Positions 28,542 through 37,875 of a stretch of DNA of 64,000 nt are shown one piece after another. The stretch covers positions 28,640-92,639 of the forward strand of contig NZ_JACEMT010000036.1 in the NCBI RefSeq assembly GCF_013868415.1, in the 5' to 3' direction. Made by a program: the position numbers and the translations under genes. The stretch comes from Marinobacterium marinum (lineage in GTDB: Bacteria > Pseudomonadota > Gammaproteobacteria > Pseudomonadales > Balneatricaceae). The notes beneath the pieces are model-generated. The model saw only the letters and a list, made by a program, of their open reading frames with translations. It was not told where the DNA came from and ran no database searches. Every line of letters starts with the position of its first letter. Position 1 is the stretch's first letter.

Positions 28542-29413
28542 TGCATCTCCTGTTGCAACAGGCGCTTCAGGTATTGTCCGTAACCGGTCTTGCTCAGCGC
28601 CTGAGCTTGTTGTTCCAGCCTGGTCGCGCTCAGCCAGCCCTGACGGTAGGCAATCTCCTCCAGACAGGCGACCTTTAACCCTTGGCGAGCTTCCACCGTA
28701 TGGACAAAGTGGCTGGCTTCCATCAGCGAATCGTGAGTGCCTGTATCCAGCCAGGCAAAACCACGCCCCAACAGGCTGACATTGAGATCACCGCGCTGAA
28801 GGTAGGCATTGTTCACATCGGTAATTTCCAGTTCGCCTCGATGCGATGGTTTGACCTGCCGGGCAATTTCAATCACATCGTTGTCATAGAAGTAGAGGCC
28901 TGTGACGGCATAGCTCGATTTGGGGTGGGTCGGTTTTTCTTCGATCGACAGCGCCTTGCCCTGCTGATTAAATTCCACCACACCGAACCGCTCGGGATCG
29001 TTTACATGGTATCCGAATACGGTTGCACCTTTGTGTCGCTCAGCGGCGGCGCGCAACATGCCGGTAAAACCATCGCCATAGAAAATATTGTCGCCCAGAA
29101 TCAGGCACACCGAGTCGGTGCCGATAAAATCCTCACCAATAATGAATGCCTGAGCCAGGCCATCCGGCGAAGGCTGTTCGGCGTAGCTGAGTTCAACGCC
29201 GAACTCGCTGCCATCGCCCAGAAGTTTGCGAAAGTTGGGCAGATCTTCCGGCGTGGAAATGATCAATACTTCCCGTATACCCGCCAGCATCAACACCGAC
29301 AGGGGGTAGTAAATCATCGGCTTGTCGTAAATCGGCAGCAACTGCTTGGAGACACCACGCGTGATGGGATGCAAACGCGTGCCTGAACCTCCCGCCAAGA
29401 CTATTCCTTTCAT
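28538..29413 (-). CDS. rmlA: Glucose-1-phosphate thymidylyltransferase, copy 2
   Basis: Same reaction as the copy at 20764-21636 but in the rhamnose operon. The blocks [33 protein letters not shown] near residue 110 and [21 protein letters not shown] near 162 are present. It differs from copy 1 in many scattered residues, for example [14 protein letters not shown] instead of [14 protein letters not shown]. That fits long-standing paralogy or separate acquisition, not a recent duplication. The 291-residue length is normal. RmlA is usually feedback-inhibited by dTDP-rhamnose, so two copies could let the two sugars be controlled apart (inference). Confidence 0.96.
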   Translation of the reverse strand: MKGIVLAGGSGTRLHPITRGVSKQLLPIYDKPMIYYPLSVLMLAGIREVLIISTPEDLPNFRKLLGDGSEFGVELSYAEQPSPDGLAQAFIIGEDFIGTDSVCLILGDNIFYGDGFTGMLRAAAERHKGATVFGYHVNDPERFGVVEFNQQGKALSIEEKPTHPKSSYAVTGLYFYDNDVIEIARQVKPSHRGELEITDVNNAYLQRGDLNVSLLGRGFAWLDTGTHDSLMEASHFVHTVEARQGLKVACLEEIAYRQGWLSATRLEQQAQALSKTGYGQYLKRLLQQEMQ

Positions 29414-29444
29414 GGATCACCTCAATAACAAAAAACAGGAGACA

Positions 29445-30548
29445 TCAATGAGCCGTTTCGCTCTTGTCGCCCAATCGACCCAAACGGTAGTCTCCGCTTA
29501 GCACTCGCTGCCACCACTCAGGGTTGTCCAGATACCATTGCACTGTTTTGCGAATACCGGTTTCAAACGACTCCTCAGGCACCCAATCCAGTTCACGCTG
29601 GATTTTACTCGCATCAATGGCATAGCGCACATCATGCCCCGGACGGTCCTTCACAAACGTAATCAGATCACGGTAGTGGACGACACCCTGTGTGGAAGCC
29701 CCCTTTGCAATCGCGCAAGACCCCGGCGGCGCCATCTCCTGCAGCAACTCACACAGGGTTTCAACCACCTCAAGATTGCGCTTCTCGTTATGGCCACCGA
29801 TGTTGTAGGTCTCCCCTACTTGGCCCCGAGTCGCAACAGTCACCAGCGCTCGTGCATGATCATCCACATACAGCCAGTCCCGAACCTGGCCACCATCGCC
29901 ATACACCGGCAATGGCTGCCCCGACAACGCATTCAAAATCATGTGCGGTATCAGCTTTTCGGGGAAGTGGTAAGGGCCGTAGTTATTGGAGCAATTGGTA
30001 ATCAGCGTCGGCAGCCCGTAGGTCCGCTGCCAGGCGCGTACCAGGTGGTCTGAACTGGCCTTGGATGCCGAGTAGGGTGAACTGGGCGCGTAAGAGGTTG
30101 TTTCCGTAAACAGGTCGTCGGTGCCTTCAAGGTCACCGTATACTTCATCCGTCGATATATGATGAAACCGAAAGGCGGACTGCTGCTCAGACGACAGTTT
30201 GGACCAGTAACGGCGGGCTGCCTCCAGCAGAGTGTAAGTCCCCACGATGTTGGTCGCGATGAAATCGGCCGGGCCGTCAATCGAACGGTCAACATGGCTT
30301 TCTGCCGCCAAATGCATCACGTGCGTTGGCTGAAAGTCGGCAAAAATCCCGTCCAGTGCTTCCGCATCCACAATATCGGCCTGATAGAAACGATATCGGG
30401 GCGAGTCTTCCACCGACGTTAACGATTCCAGGTTGCCTGCGTAGGTCAACTTATCCAGGTTAGCCACGTCGGCCCGGGTATTTGCTATCAAATGGCGTAC
30501 AACAGCCGAGCCGATGAAACCGGCGCCACCGGTAATCAGAATTCGCAT
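29445..30548 (-). CDS. rmlB: dTDP-glucose 4,6-dehydratase, copy 2
   Basis: First committed enzyme of the rhamnose module. [57 protein letters not shown] and [16 protein letters not shown] carry the cofactor and catalytic residues. It has 367 residues, 11 more than copy 1, mainly because of an extra segment near residue 278 ([18 protein letters not shown]) before [15 protein letters not shown]. It starts at ATG 30548, 8 bp after the glycosyltransferase stop. The order B-A-C-D is a common rml arrangement. Confidence 0.96.
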   Translation of the reverse strand: MRILITGGAGFIGSAVVRHLIANTRADVANLDKLTYAGNLESLTSVEDSPRYRFYQADIVDAEALDGIFADFQPTHVMHLAAESHVDRSIDGPADFIATNIVGTYTLLEAARRYWSKLSSEQQSAFRFHHISTDEVYGDLEGTDDLFTETTSYAPSSPYSASKASSDHLVRAWQRTYGLPTLITNCSNNYGPYHFPEKLIPHMILNALSGQPLPVYGDGGQVRDWLYVDDHARALVTVATRGQVGETYNIGGHNEKRNLEVVETLCELLQEMAPPGSCAIAKGASTQGVVHYRDLITFVKDRPGHDVRYAIDASKIQRELDWVPEESFETGIRKTVQWYLDNPEWWQRVLSGDYRLGRLGDKSETAH

Positions 30549-30556
30549 ATCTCCCC

Positions 30557-31687
30557 TTACTCTTGTTCCGATACCGGGTAATGCCCCAGCAGCAGTTGTT
30601 CATAGTCGTGCAGTATATGCGGCCAGGTAAAGCATTGTTGAAACCGGGCACGACTGGCAGTTTTCAGATCTGTAAGTTGTTGTTCATTGTCCAGCAAGCG
30701 GTCAAACAGGTCGACGCAGTCCGCTTCCGTTTTGAAATAGACCGCGCCCGCGCCCGCCACCCAGCGGTTAAACGGGTTATCCTGGGCAATCACGGCACAC
30801 CCCGCCCCCAGCGCTTCAACCAGTGACGGATTGGTCCCGCCAACCTTATGCCCGTGCAAATACAGGCGCGCATGAAAGCGCAAGGCCTGAACCGTCGGGG
30901 CTGAATAGATCGCCCCCGGGAACAGGACCTCATCAGATGCGGCGTCCAGCACTTCTCGGTGCAACGGCACAATATCCGGGTAAAAACTGCCCAGCACGAC
31001 CAGGGTATGCTGGCGCGGTTTCCGGCTGAACGCACGCACGATCTCCAGCGATGAATTTTCAGGCTCGGGACGTGCAATCACCACCGAAAACCGCCCGGGC
31101 AGCAGTCCGTAAGGCTCCAGCAGTGCGGCATCGGCTGCCGTCACTTCTTCGGCCCCATACGGCAGCATGGTGATTTTGCGTTCGGGTGCGCAGGTCATCA
31201 AATGCTGTTTGATTTCCGGGTGGTCGGCCACCAGATGATTCGCCGTTCTGCAGGCCACACGTTCATTCAGACGCAGCCAGAGCTTGGCCATCACACCCCA
31301 TTTTTCGCGCTTCCACTCCAAACCATCCATATTGATGATATTGGTCTGCCCGACCAGTCGCTGCAGCACATTGAAGCAGGCCGTGTTATAACCCAGCGTC
31401 AGAAAGATGCCCGGCTCGGACAGAGCGTGTCTGGTTGCCTTCCAATCAAAAAGGATGGTACCGGCAGCCCCTGCCGTTTTGACCGGAACATGGACAAGAC
31501 GCACGCCTTGCCATTCGCTTTCATATATCGCGCCCCGGCCCTCTTCCTGGCAATACACGGTCACCTGCCAGCCCCGTCCCACCAGGTACACCGACAGTTT
31601 TTCGGCAAAGGTTTCAAAACCGCCATGCCGTGCCGGTATGCCACGAGTCCCCAGAATGGCCAGATGCTTTATCCCTTCATGCCTCAT
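30557..31687 (-). CDS. DUF1972/GT4 glycosyltransferase, probable rhamnosyltransferase
   Basis: The opening [21 protein letters not shown] is the DUF1972 signature found in Cps2T/WchF-type beta-1,4-rhamnosyltransferases. The donor domain shows [16 protein letters not shown] near residue 205 and [24 protein letters not shown] near 275, an E-x7-E-like segment. The protein has 376 residues and no membrane segment. Placed directly before rmlBACD it most likely transfers L-rhamnose, as this family does in streptococcal capsules, but acceptor and polymer are unknown. Its ATG overlaps the stop of the preceding glycosyltransferase (ATGA). Confidence 0.88.
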   Translation of the reverse strand: MRHEGIKHLAILGTRGIPARHGGFETFAEKLSVYLVGRGWQVTVYCQEEGRGAIYESEWQGVRLVHVPVKTAGAAGTILFDWKATRHALSEPGIFLTLGYNTACFNVLQRLVGQTNIINMDGLEWKREKWGVMAKLWLRLNERVACRTANHLVADHPEIKQHLMTCAPERKITMLPYGAEEVTAADAALLEPYGLLPGRFSVVIARPEPENSSLEIVRAFSRKPRQHTLVVLGSFYPDIVPLHREVLDAASDEVLFPGAIYSAPTVQALRFHARLYLHGHKVGGTNPSLVEALGAGCAVIAQDNPFNRWVAGAGAVYFKTEADCVDLFDRLLDNEQQLTDLKTASRARFQQCFTWPHILHDYEQLLLGHYPVSEQE

Positions 31688-32781
31688 ACAAACACTTCAT
31701 TCCGGTAAAAAGATGTGATGGCTTCATTAAACCGGGATGGCAGAAAATCGTGCGCGCGCCGGTACGCCCTGTCGGACATCTGCTGATAGAAGGCCCTATC
31801 CTCGGCCAGCTCGACAAGATGCCGCTCGATAGTGTCAAGATCATAGCAGGACAGTCGGTAGCCTTCCTCACCCTGTGTAATCAGCTCAACGGGCCCTCCC
31901 ACCGGGGGCACTATCACCGGCAGGCCGTGTGACATGGCCTCGACAATGGTAAGGCCGAAAGATTCGATCCATTCATCAGACCGGGACAGATTCAGCAAAA
32001 CAGAGGCCTGATCATAGAAAGATGACAATTCGCTTTGACGTGCGTGGACACTCAGGTTATCCGGCAATGCCCGACCCGCAAAATAGTGCTCGACCTCCGC
32101 CTCATCAGCGTTCAACACCAGCACAAAACGCACGGCCTTTTTGCCGGCGTCCGACCGGTCATGAAAACGGTGAGCCAGATGCAGGTATTCATCCACCCCC
32201 TTGTACTTTTTCAGCGAGCAAACCATCAGGATATCAAACTGATCGGCCGGGCGCGGTACTCTGGCGGCCGGCAGTGTATCCAGCGCGTTGTAGATCACGC
32301 AGCTCGGCTTGCCTGCAACGGCTTCCACTCGAGCCAGATACTGGCTGACGAAAATAACATGTCGCGCTGTCAGACGAATAAACGCACGCAGGATTTTCTT
32401 GAGCAACGGCGGTTTGATCGATGTTTCATGCACGTGATACACCACCCGCTTCCGCATGACCCAGCCTGCCAAAGCCGCCCCAAAGGGCATCATGGTATTG
32501 ACGTGAAAGACCACGTCTTTTCGAATGTAGGCCAGGCACTGGAAGAACAGCAGCACCTGTGACACCAGATACCAAAAGAGTGTCAGCAGCTTGTTTTCCG
32601 AGCGACGATAAAACAGCCCCCTGCGCCGACCGGGGACATCATCCAGAAACCCGCCGGAGTGACGACTGGTCAGTGTCTCCACCTCTAGCCCTGCTGCGTG
32701 CAGCGCCTTAATCGCTTGCAGCAACACCTTGGGGCTTCCACTACGATCATTGTATAGATGGATAAACACAACCGAGTTCAT
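31684..32781 (-). CDS. GT4-family glycosyltransferase
   Basis: A 365-residue GT-B protein. The N-terminal SGSPKVLLQAIKALHAAGLEVETL and KRVVYHVHETSIKPPLLKK near residue 110 belong to the acceptor domain. The donor domain has MVCSLKKYKGVDEYLHLAHRF near residue 190 and ESFGLTIVEAMSHGLPVIVP near 277, the classic E-x7-E motif of retaining GT4 enzymes. A hydrophobic stretch at residues 68-84 (LLTLFWYLVSQVLLFF) may associate with the membrane. It is the first gene of the rhamnose module. The sugar specificity cannot be deduced. Confidence 0.87.
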   Translation of the reverse strand: MNSVVFIHLYNDRSGSPKVLLQAIKALHAAGLEVETLTSRHSGGFLDDVPGRRRGLFYRRSENKLLTLFWYLVSQVLLFFQCLAYIRKDVVFHVNTMMPFGAALAGWVMRKRVVYHVHETSIKPPLLKKILRAFIRLTARHVIFVSQYLARVEAVAGKPSCVIYNALDTLPAARVPRPADQFDILMVCSLKKYKGVDEYLHLAHRFHDRSDAGKKAVRFVLVLNADEAEVEHYFAGRALPDNLSVHARQSELSSFYDQASVLLNLSRSDEWIESFGLTIVEAMSHGLPVIVPPVGGPVELITQGEEGYRLSCYDLDTIERHLVELAEDRAFYQQMSDRAYRRAHDFLPSRFNEAITSFYRNEVFV

Positions 32782-33128
32782 TAATCAATTTCGCACATCA
32801 GATTCAAGGATGCCCGCATCCGTGTTGCGGGCACTGCTGACAGTGTATTCGGCAGTTCCGATACCCCCCGAACATACCCTCAAACACTCACTGTTGTCGC
32901 CTATTCGCGCCACCCGCACACATGCAGCAATGACGGGCTTTACAACGACAGGACCAACTGCTGACAAAAGTATACAAGTGTAGCAGTTTTTCCTTAACCA
33001 GGCTTTACTCAAGCCGCTGTATTCTCGGGACGATGTCCCCCTGTGACTCGAATTCGGCCCCGAACGTTCAATCCGATATACTGCCTCTCTTCAACCGCTC
33101 TTTCCAACCGCTTAATCGGGACCCTGTG
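32782..33128. other. Divergent intergenic region between the rhamnose module and pyrC
   Basis: 347 bp that must contain promoters for both directions. A perfect 8-bp inverted repeat (TGCCCGCA at 32811-32818 and TGCGGGCA at 32826-32833) lies about 30 bases before the glycosyltransferase start and would form a hairpin in its leader, without a U tract. An in-frame extension of pyrC to 33033 is open but lacks family sequence. I see no near-consensus promoter. Confidence 0.5.
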
Positions 33129-34166
33129 ATGACTGATCGCCTGACAATTACCCGCCCTGATGACTGGCACCTTCACCTGCGTGACGGTGATGTGCTGCAG
33201 CATGTTGTACCGGCCACCGCCAACCAGATGCACCGCGCTATCGTAATGCCGAACCTGCGGCCACCGGTCACCAATGCCGAGCAGGCCATGGCCTACCGCG
33301 AGCGCATTCTGGCCGCCGCCCCCGAAGGCAGCCGGTTCGATCCGCTGATGACGCTTTATCTGACCGACAACACCACACCGGACATGATTGCGGCTGCAAA
33401 AGCCACAGGCAAGGTTGCGGCCGTCAAGCTCTACCCGGCAGGCGCCACCACCAACTCGGACTCAGGCGTAACGGATCTGGGCAAACTGGATGAAATCTGT
33501 GCTGCGCTGGCAGCGGCTGGCATGCCCCTGCTGGTACATGGCGAAGTGACCCACCAACACGTGGATATATTCGACCGTGAGAAGCAGTTCCTTGACGAGA
33601 TTCTGACCCCGCTGGCCGGTCGCCACCCGAATATGAAAATGGTGGTCGAGCACATCACGACTCGGGACGCCGCCGAATTCGTCAACGCCCACGGTGATAA
33701 CGTGGGTGCCACCATCACCGTGCAACACCTGGCGTTCAACCGTAACCACATGCTGGTTGGCGGCATCCGCCCCCATCTGTTCTGCCTGCCGATTCTGAAA
33801 CGCAACGTACACCAGCAGGCGCTGCAGGATGCCGTGGTCAGCGGCAGCAAGAAGTTTTTCCTGGGAACCGATTCGGCCCCACACGCCAAAGGCGCCAAGG
33901 AAAGTGCTTGCGGCTGCGCCGGGTGCTACAGCGCTTACGCCGCCATCGAACTCTATGCCGAGATTTTTGAAGACCTGGACGCACTGGACAAGCTGGAAGG
34001 CTTTGCCAGCCACCACGGTGCCGATTTCTACGGTTTGCCACGCAACAGTGACAGCATTACGCTGGTAAAAGAGGCTTGGCAGGTACCGGCCGAAATGCCG
34101 TTTGGCGAAGACATCATCGTTCCCTTGCGTGCCGGTGAAACGCTGCGCTGGAAACTGGAGAGCTGA
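33129..34166 (+). CDS. pyrC: Dihydroorotase
   Basis: Cyclises carbamoyl-aspartate to dihydroorotate in pyrimidine synthesis. This is an E. coli-type class II enzyme: zinc ligands in [10 protein letters not shown] near residue 14, the carbamylated lysine in [18 protein letters not shown] near 100, and histidines in LLVHGEVTH and [20 protein letters not shown] near 247 carries the catalytic Asp. Translation from ATG at 33129 gives 345 residues, the usual length. A longer frame from 33033 is rejected because the extra 32 residues match nothing in the family. It is a single-gene unit unrelated to the flanking surface-sugar genes. Confidence 0.97.
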   Translation: MTDRLTITRPDDWHLHLRDGDVLQHVVPATANQMHRAIVMPNLRPPVTNAEQAMAYRERILAAAPEGSRFDPLMTLYLTDNTTPDMIAAAKATGKVAAVKLYPAGATTNSDSGVTDLGKLDEICAALAAAGMPLLVHGEVTHQHVDIFDREKQFLDEILTPLAGRHPNMKMVVEHITTRDAAEFVNAHGDNVGATITVQHLAFNRNHMLVGGIRPHLFCLPILKRNVHQQALQDAVVSGSKKFFLGTDSAPHAKGAKESACGCAGCYSAYAAIELYAEIFEDLDALDKLEGFASHHGADFYGLPRNSDSITLVKEAWQVPAEMPFGEDIIVPLRAGETLRWKLES

Positions 34167-34253
34167 GCCTCCGAACCGTCACAAACACGACTTATCATGA
34201 TCCACAAGGGAACTGGTATTAATAAAAGCTATCGAGTCGTTAGGTTTTATTAA

Positions 34254-34283
34254 TTTACAAAATATAAGCGGCAACGCTAGTAT
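34254..34283 (+). promoter_or_regulatory. Probable ahpC promoter
   Basis: TTTACA (34254-34259), an 18 bp spacer and TAGTAT (34278-34283) fit sigma-70. They lie about 50 bp before the ahpC start, which has a strong AAGGAG at 34318-34323. An AT-rich tract just upstream could act as an UP element. No OxyR site was identified with certainty. Confidence 0.5.
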
Positions 34284-34333
34284 AGAACCGTTTCCAAGCG
34301 ATCCACTCACTCGAGTCAAGGAGATATACACCA

Positions 34334-34897
34334 ATGGGTATCGTGAATACTGAGATCAAACCGTTTCAGGCTACCGCTTTCAAACAGGGTGAATTCGTAG
34401 AAATCACCGAAGCGGACGTAAAAGGCAAGTGGGCTGTGTTCTTCTTCTACCCGGCAGACTTCACCTTCGTTTGCCCGACCGAGCTGGGCGACGTTGCTGA
34501 CAAGTACGAAGAACTGCAGAAAATGGGCGTTGAAGTGTTCTCCGTGTCGACCGACACTCACTTCACCCACAAGGCATGGCACGACACGTCTGACACCATC
34601 GGCAAGATCAACTACTTCATGGTAGGCGACCAGACCGGCACTATCACCAACAACTTCGGTGTTATGCGCGAAGGCCAGGGCCTGGCTGACCGTGCTACCT
34701 TCCTGATCGACCCGCAGGGTGTGATCCAGGCGGTTGAAATCACTGCTGAAGGCATTGGCCGTGACGCTGACGACCTGCTGCGCAAGATCAAGGCTGCCCA
34801 GTACGTAGCCGCTCACCCGGGTGAAGTATGCCCGGCGAAATGGAAAGAAGGCGAAGCGACTCTGGCTCCGTCTCTGGACCTGGTTGGCAAGATCTAA
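34334..34897 (+). CDS. ahpC: Alkyl hydroperoxide reductase subunit C (2-Cys peroxiredoxin)
   Basis: Reduces hydrogen peroxide and organic hydroperoxides in the cytoplasm. The peroxidatic cysteine lies in [13 protein letters not shown] near residue 48 and the resolving cysteine in [10 protein letters not shown] near 165, both intact. [11 protein letters not shown] at the start and 187 residues match E. coli AhpC. There is no ahpF beside it, so electrons must come from an AhpF elsewhere or another disulfide reductase. Its own promoter, strong AAGGAG and strong terminator suggest high, independent expression. Confidence 0.98.
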   Translation: MGIVNTEIKPFQATAFKQGEFVEITEADVKGKWAVFFFYPADFTFVCPTELGDVADKYEELQKMGVEVFSVSTDTHFTHKAWHDTSDTIGKINYFMVGDQTGTITNNFGVMREGQGLADRATFLIDPQGVIQAVEITAEGIGRDADDLLRKIKAAQYVAAHPGEVCPAKWKEGEATLAPSLDLVGKI

Positions 34898-34910
34898 GAT
34901 CTGACCAACG

Positions 34911-34964
34911 CCCCGCCGGTTGGCACTGACCGGCGGGGATCGGCCTCCTTCGGGAGGTTTTTTT
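34911..34964 (+). terminator. ahpC terminator (two consecutive hairpins)
   Basis: A 10-bp GC-rich stem (34911-34920 with 34929-34938) is followed by a second hairpin, CCTCC-TTCG-GGAGG at 34944-34957, with seven T residues at 34958-34964. The second is a textbook intrinsic terminator. The T run ends at the stop region of the convergent PH-domain gene. Confidence 0.92.
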
Positions 34965-35514
34965 ATGCCTGTGGCTTACTGCGCCGCGCCAATACGCAAC
35001 GGTCGATCTTGTCGCGAATCTCATCGGGACGACGCACATAGTCAAAACGCACCTGATTGTTTCCGCGCCCGGCCACGACCAGGCTGGCATGTCCCAACAA
35101 ACGCCCCAGCACATTTTGTTCAAGTGACACACCATCCACGCTGAGCAGGTACAGCTGGTCAACCTTACGCCCCAATACACCGGTATGCGCCAGTACGCGC
35201 TGACCGGTCAGACGGTAGCGCCGACTCCATTCCGTGAGCAACTGACGTATGGCACTCAACCCTACCCAGGCCGCTACCAGCCCCAGCACAGCGGCAACCC
35301 AGGTCGCCGGAATGCCCGCGCCCTCCCACAAGAAGCGCGTCGCCAGCGTGCGGTATTCTTCGACCAGCCACCAACTATCCCAGAAAGGTACATCAGACAG
35401 CGCCCACAGCGTCAGCCAGACAAGCACCAGAGCGATTATCAGATCCCGCACCCCCTGACTGAATGCCATCGGGGAACGCTTGATCTCAAGCAGTACTTTT
35501 TCGGTTGGTAACAT
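34963..35514 (-). CDS. PH-domain (bPH_2) membrane protein
   Basis: A 183-residue protein with two hydrophobic helices at about residues 22-40 (LIIALVLVWLTLWALS) and 69-90 (TWVAAVLGLVAAWVGLSAI). They are followed by a bacterial PH domain (DUF304): YRLTGQRVLAHTGVLGRKVDQLYL near residue 100, then VLGRLLGHASLVVAG and PDEIRDKIDR, all conserved blocks. Function in this family is mostly unknown. ATG at 35514 is chosen because AAGGA lies seven bases upstream; an ATG at 35529 would add five residues but has no ribosome-binding site. It converges on ahpC. Confidence 0.85.
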   Translation of the reverse strand: MLPTEKVLLEIKRSPMAFSQGVRDLIIALVLVWLTLWALSDVPFWDSWWLVEEYRTLATRFLWEGAGIPATWVAAVLGLVAAWVGLSAIRQLLTEWSRRYRLTGQRVLAHTGVLGRKVDQLYLLSVDGVSLEQNVLGRLLGHASLVVAGRGNNQVRFDYVRRPDEIRDKIDRCVLARRSKPQA

Positions 35515-35645
35515 GAGTGAATCCTTCATGGCCGTGTATTTTCAGCGCGGCATTGTACAGGTTTAAGGTGTAGAACACCTGACAACCGGACACGATACGA
35601 CGGCGCTTCGGGATGATCGTCGTACCGCGACCGGAAGGCCCTGGG

Positions 35646-36674
35646 TCAGTTACCAAGCATGATGGCCACCCAGCGGGTCGACGGGCTTTGCTCCAGTGCT
35701 ATTTTGGCTATCATGGTCAAGGGTATCGACAGGAACATGCCCGCGGGACCAAACATCCACCCCCAGACCATCAAGGACAGGAACACCACCAGCGGCGACA
35801 GTCCCAGCCCTGAGCCCATATAACGCGGCTCCAACACATTACCCATCAGCAGGTTGACGGCAATGTAACCCAGCGCCACCAGCGCCGCATCCGGCAGGCC
35901 CAACTGTACAATCGCCAGCAGTACCGCAGGTACCGCCGCAATGATCGAACCCACGGTCGGAATGAAGTTCATCAGCGCCGCGACCAAACCCCAGAGGGGG
36001 GCGAAGTCCACACCCAGAATCCACAGCCACAAGGTAACCAGGAAACCGGTGCCCACGCTGACCGTGGTTTTGATCACCAGATACTTGTTGACCTTGCGTA
36101 CAAAATCACCGCCCTGCTGCATCGAATGCTCGGCATTGGGCAACGCCTTGTGCAGCTTGTCTCCCAGCAGGGTGGCTTCCATCAGCAGGAAAATCACCAC
36201 GAAGATGATCAGCATCAAATCGGTCAACAAACCACCCAGATTGGTCAGGGCATTGCCCGCCAACCGCATCACTGATCCCGGATTGAAATGGTTCAGGAGC
36301 TGTTCCTGCGTCACCGGCAGGCCCAGGCGCTCCAGATTCGGCAACAGTTTAATGACTTCGTCCTGCAGCCGTTCCTGATAGATTGGCAGCCTGAGCGTAA
36401 AGGTATCAATGGCGGACCCGACAAACAGCATCAGTACCCAGCTGAACACCATCAGGCCCAACACAAGCAACATGACCGCCAGCCAGGGCGGTACACGGTG
36501 GGAGGTCATCCAGGCCAGTGGCGGCGCACAGATAATGGCAATGAAAATAGCCAGTAACATGGGGACAACAACGGCTTCGGCAATCTTGAGCCCCCCCAGA
36601 ATAATCATCAAAGAGGCCAGTCCGACCAGCCATTTGAAACCGGCGGACAAAGTGGCAGAGTTAGAATCGAGCAT
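35646..36674 (-). CDS. AI-2E family transporter (PerM/TqsA-like)
   Basis: A 342-residue inner-membrane permease with about eight transmembrane segments. The N-terminal pair (LVGLASLMIILGGLKIAEAVVVPMLLAIFIAIICAP read as two helices) is followed by a large soluble segment (residues 88-150). The conserved C-terminal block is LWGLVAALMNFIPTVGSIIAAVPA near 230 and NLLMGNVLEPRYMGSGLGLSPLVVFLSLMVWGWMFGPAGM near 270 (family blocks). Substrates for this family vary (autoinducer-2, Na+/H+ exchange); none can be assigned. It stands alone between the PH-domain gene and the thioesterase gene. Confidence 0.9.
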   Translation of the reverse strand: MLDSNSATLSAGFKWLVGLASLMIILGGLKIAEAVVVPMLLAIFIAIICAPPLAWMTSHRVPPWLAVMLLVLGLMVFSWVLMLFVGSAIDTFTLRLPIYQERLQDEVIKLLPNLERLGLPVTQEQLLNHFNPGSVMRLAGNALTNLGGLLTDLMLIIFVVIFLLMEATLLGDKLHKALPNAEHSMQQGGDFVRKVNKYLVIKTTVSVGTGFLVTLWLWILGVDFAPLWGLVAALMNFIPTVGSIIAAVPAVLLAIVQLGLPDAALVALGYIAVNLLMGNVLEPRYMGSGLGLSPLVVFLSLMVWGWMFGPAGMFLSIPLTMIAKIALEQSPSTRWVAIMLGN

Positions 36675-36707
36675 GCGCGCTCCTGTCGTGCGGATATGGG
36701 CGAGTCA

Positions 36708-37112
36708 TCAGACCGTTTCGTCGGCCTTGAAATGGATTTCCAGCATTCCCCTCTGTTCGTCGCTCAAGCTCATGGCACGACCGTTGGCAAAGTCATACCG
36801 CACCATGAACGCCTTGCCACGCGCCGCCAGCTTTTCGTCCTGCCAAGCTTCCTGCAATACCGTGAAGGAACTGTTACCGATCTTGCTGACAAAGGTACGC
36901 ACCTCGACATCGCGGCCGTAAAACAGCTCGCCCAGGTAATCCACCTCGATGCGTGCCATGATCAGCTGCCATTTTTTCATGTCCAGGTCAGGCGTAAAGA
37001 TGCGGAAAAGGTCGTTACGTGCCGCCTCGAACCACTGTGGCACCCGTGTGTTATTGATATGCCCCAATCCATCGGTGTCATAGAAAGCGGGGGTAAGGGT
37101 ATATTGATACAT
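36708..37112 (-). CDS. Hotdog-fold acyl-CoA thioesterase (4HBT type)
   Basis: A 134-residue single-domain hotdog protein. The stretch FYDTDGLGHINNTRVPQWFEAAR at residues 10-32 holds the catalytic aspartate and the long hotdog helix, as in 4-hydroxybenzoyl-CoA thioesterase and YbgC-like enzymes. EVDYLGELFYGRDVEVRTFV near residue 56 and ARGKAFMVRYDFANGRA near 97 are also typical. It should hydrolyse an acyl-CoA in the cytoplasm; chain length is unknown. It lies in a 33-bp-spaced pair with the AI-2E transporter, with no functional link apparent. Confidence 0.88.
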   Translation of the reverse strand: MYQYTLTPAFYDTDGLGHINNTRVPQWFEAARNDLFRIFTPDLDMKKWQLIMARIEVDYLGELFYGRDVEVRTFVSKIGNSSFTVLQEAWQDEKLAARGKAFMVRYDFANGRAMSLSDEQRGMLEIHFKADETV

Positions 37113-37191
37113 CAGACTGTTCCTGTCGCCGAAATCAGCCGTCGAGTATACCAGCGAACGCCCGTATCAGGTCCAGCCTTGCTCCTGTGCC

Positions 37192-37866
37192 TTACAGGGC
37201 CGGTACTTTGAAGCGAAGATCCTTGAACTGCAGTACCACACTCCTCGGAATGATCGCCTCGACTCTCAAACCGGGGCGGACAAAATCACCTTCTCGTAAA
37301 ACACGTCCCTGATATTTGACCATTCTGGAGCCGGGAACATCCGAATAGATATGCACGGTAAATCGGATATCCCGCAGCTCTCGCTGCTGTGCAGCCGGCA
37401 GTTGCCGCAAGTAGGGCAGGTGCGCAAAGGGATCAACCGGAACCGCAGCGCCCGGTTCCGATTCTCTCGACATGTCTGCAGATTTGGGCTCCGCAGCAAC
37501 TGCAGCTGGCTCGGCCACTTCAGGGGGTGGCGCGGGCACCGGACGCACAGGTTCGGGGGCCTCCTTGCGAATGGCTATTTTCACCCCACTCAGATCCGGT
37601 ACCGAGGCAGACTCTCCTGCCGGTGGCTGCACACTCGCGTCTACAGGCTCCGTTGCTGCCGGTGCCTGAACCTCAGGGGCGGGAGGAAACCAGAACCAGT
37701 ACAGCAACAAGCTTAATAACATCACCAGAACAACACGCCCCAGCCAGCGGACAAGACCCGTTTTGTCAGCCGCCGCAGTCACCGGCGGAACAACGGGTTC
37801 GACGGGAGACTGGGCGGTACGGCGCTGCTCGGCGGAGGCCTTGAGCGCTTCATGAATATAGGACAT
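37192..37866 (-). CDS. gspB: Type II secretion accessory protein GspB
   Basis: Inner-membrane partner of GspA/ExeA, which helps the secretin pass the peptidoglycan. It starts MSYIHEALKASAEQRR, the short cytoplasmic N terminus typical of GspB/ExeB. A transmembrane helix follows at about residues 44-60 (VVLVMLLSLLLYWFWF), then a proline-rich linker (EPVRPVPAPPPEVAEPA). The GspB C-terminal domain runs from LPYLRQLPAAQQRELRDIRFTVHIYSD near residue 150 to the end and includes REGDFVRPGLRVEAI. The gene follows gspA by 9 bp. It is separated from the main gsp operon by about 10 kb, in the same locus. Confidence 0.92.
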   Translation of the reverse strand: MSYIHEALKASAEQRRTAQSPVEPVVPPVTAAADKTGLVRWLGRVVLVMLLSLLLYWFWFPPAPEVQAPAATEPVDASVQPPAGESASVPDLSGVKIAIRKEAPEPVRPVPAPPPEVAEPAAVAAEPKSADMSRESEPGAAVPVDPFAHLPYLRQLPAAQQRELRDIRFTVHIYSDVPGSRMVKYQGRVLREGDFVRPGLRVEAIIPRSVVLQFKDLRFKVPAL

Positions 37867-37875
37867 GACTGCCTC

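Noticed and set aside
33033..33128. Longer pyrC starting at 33033
   Set aside because: The added 32 residues have no counterpart in dihydroorotases; ATG at 33129 gives the normal length and N terminus.
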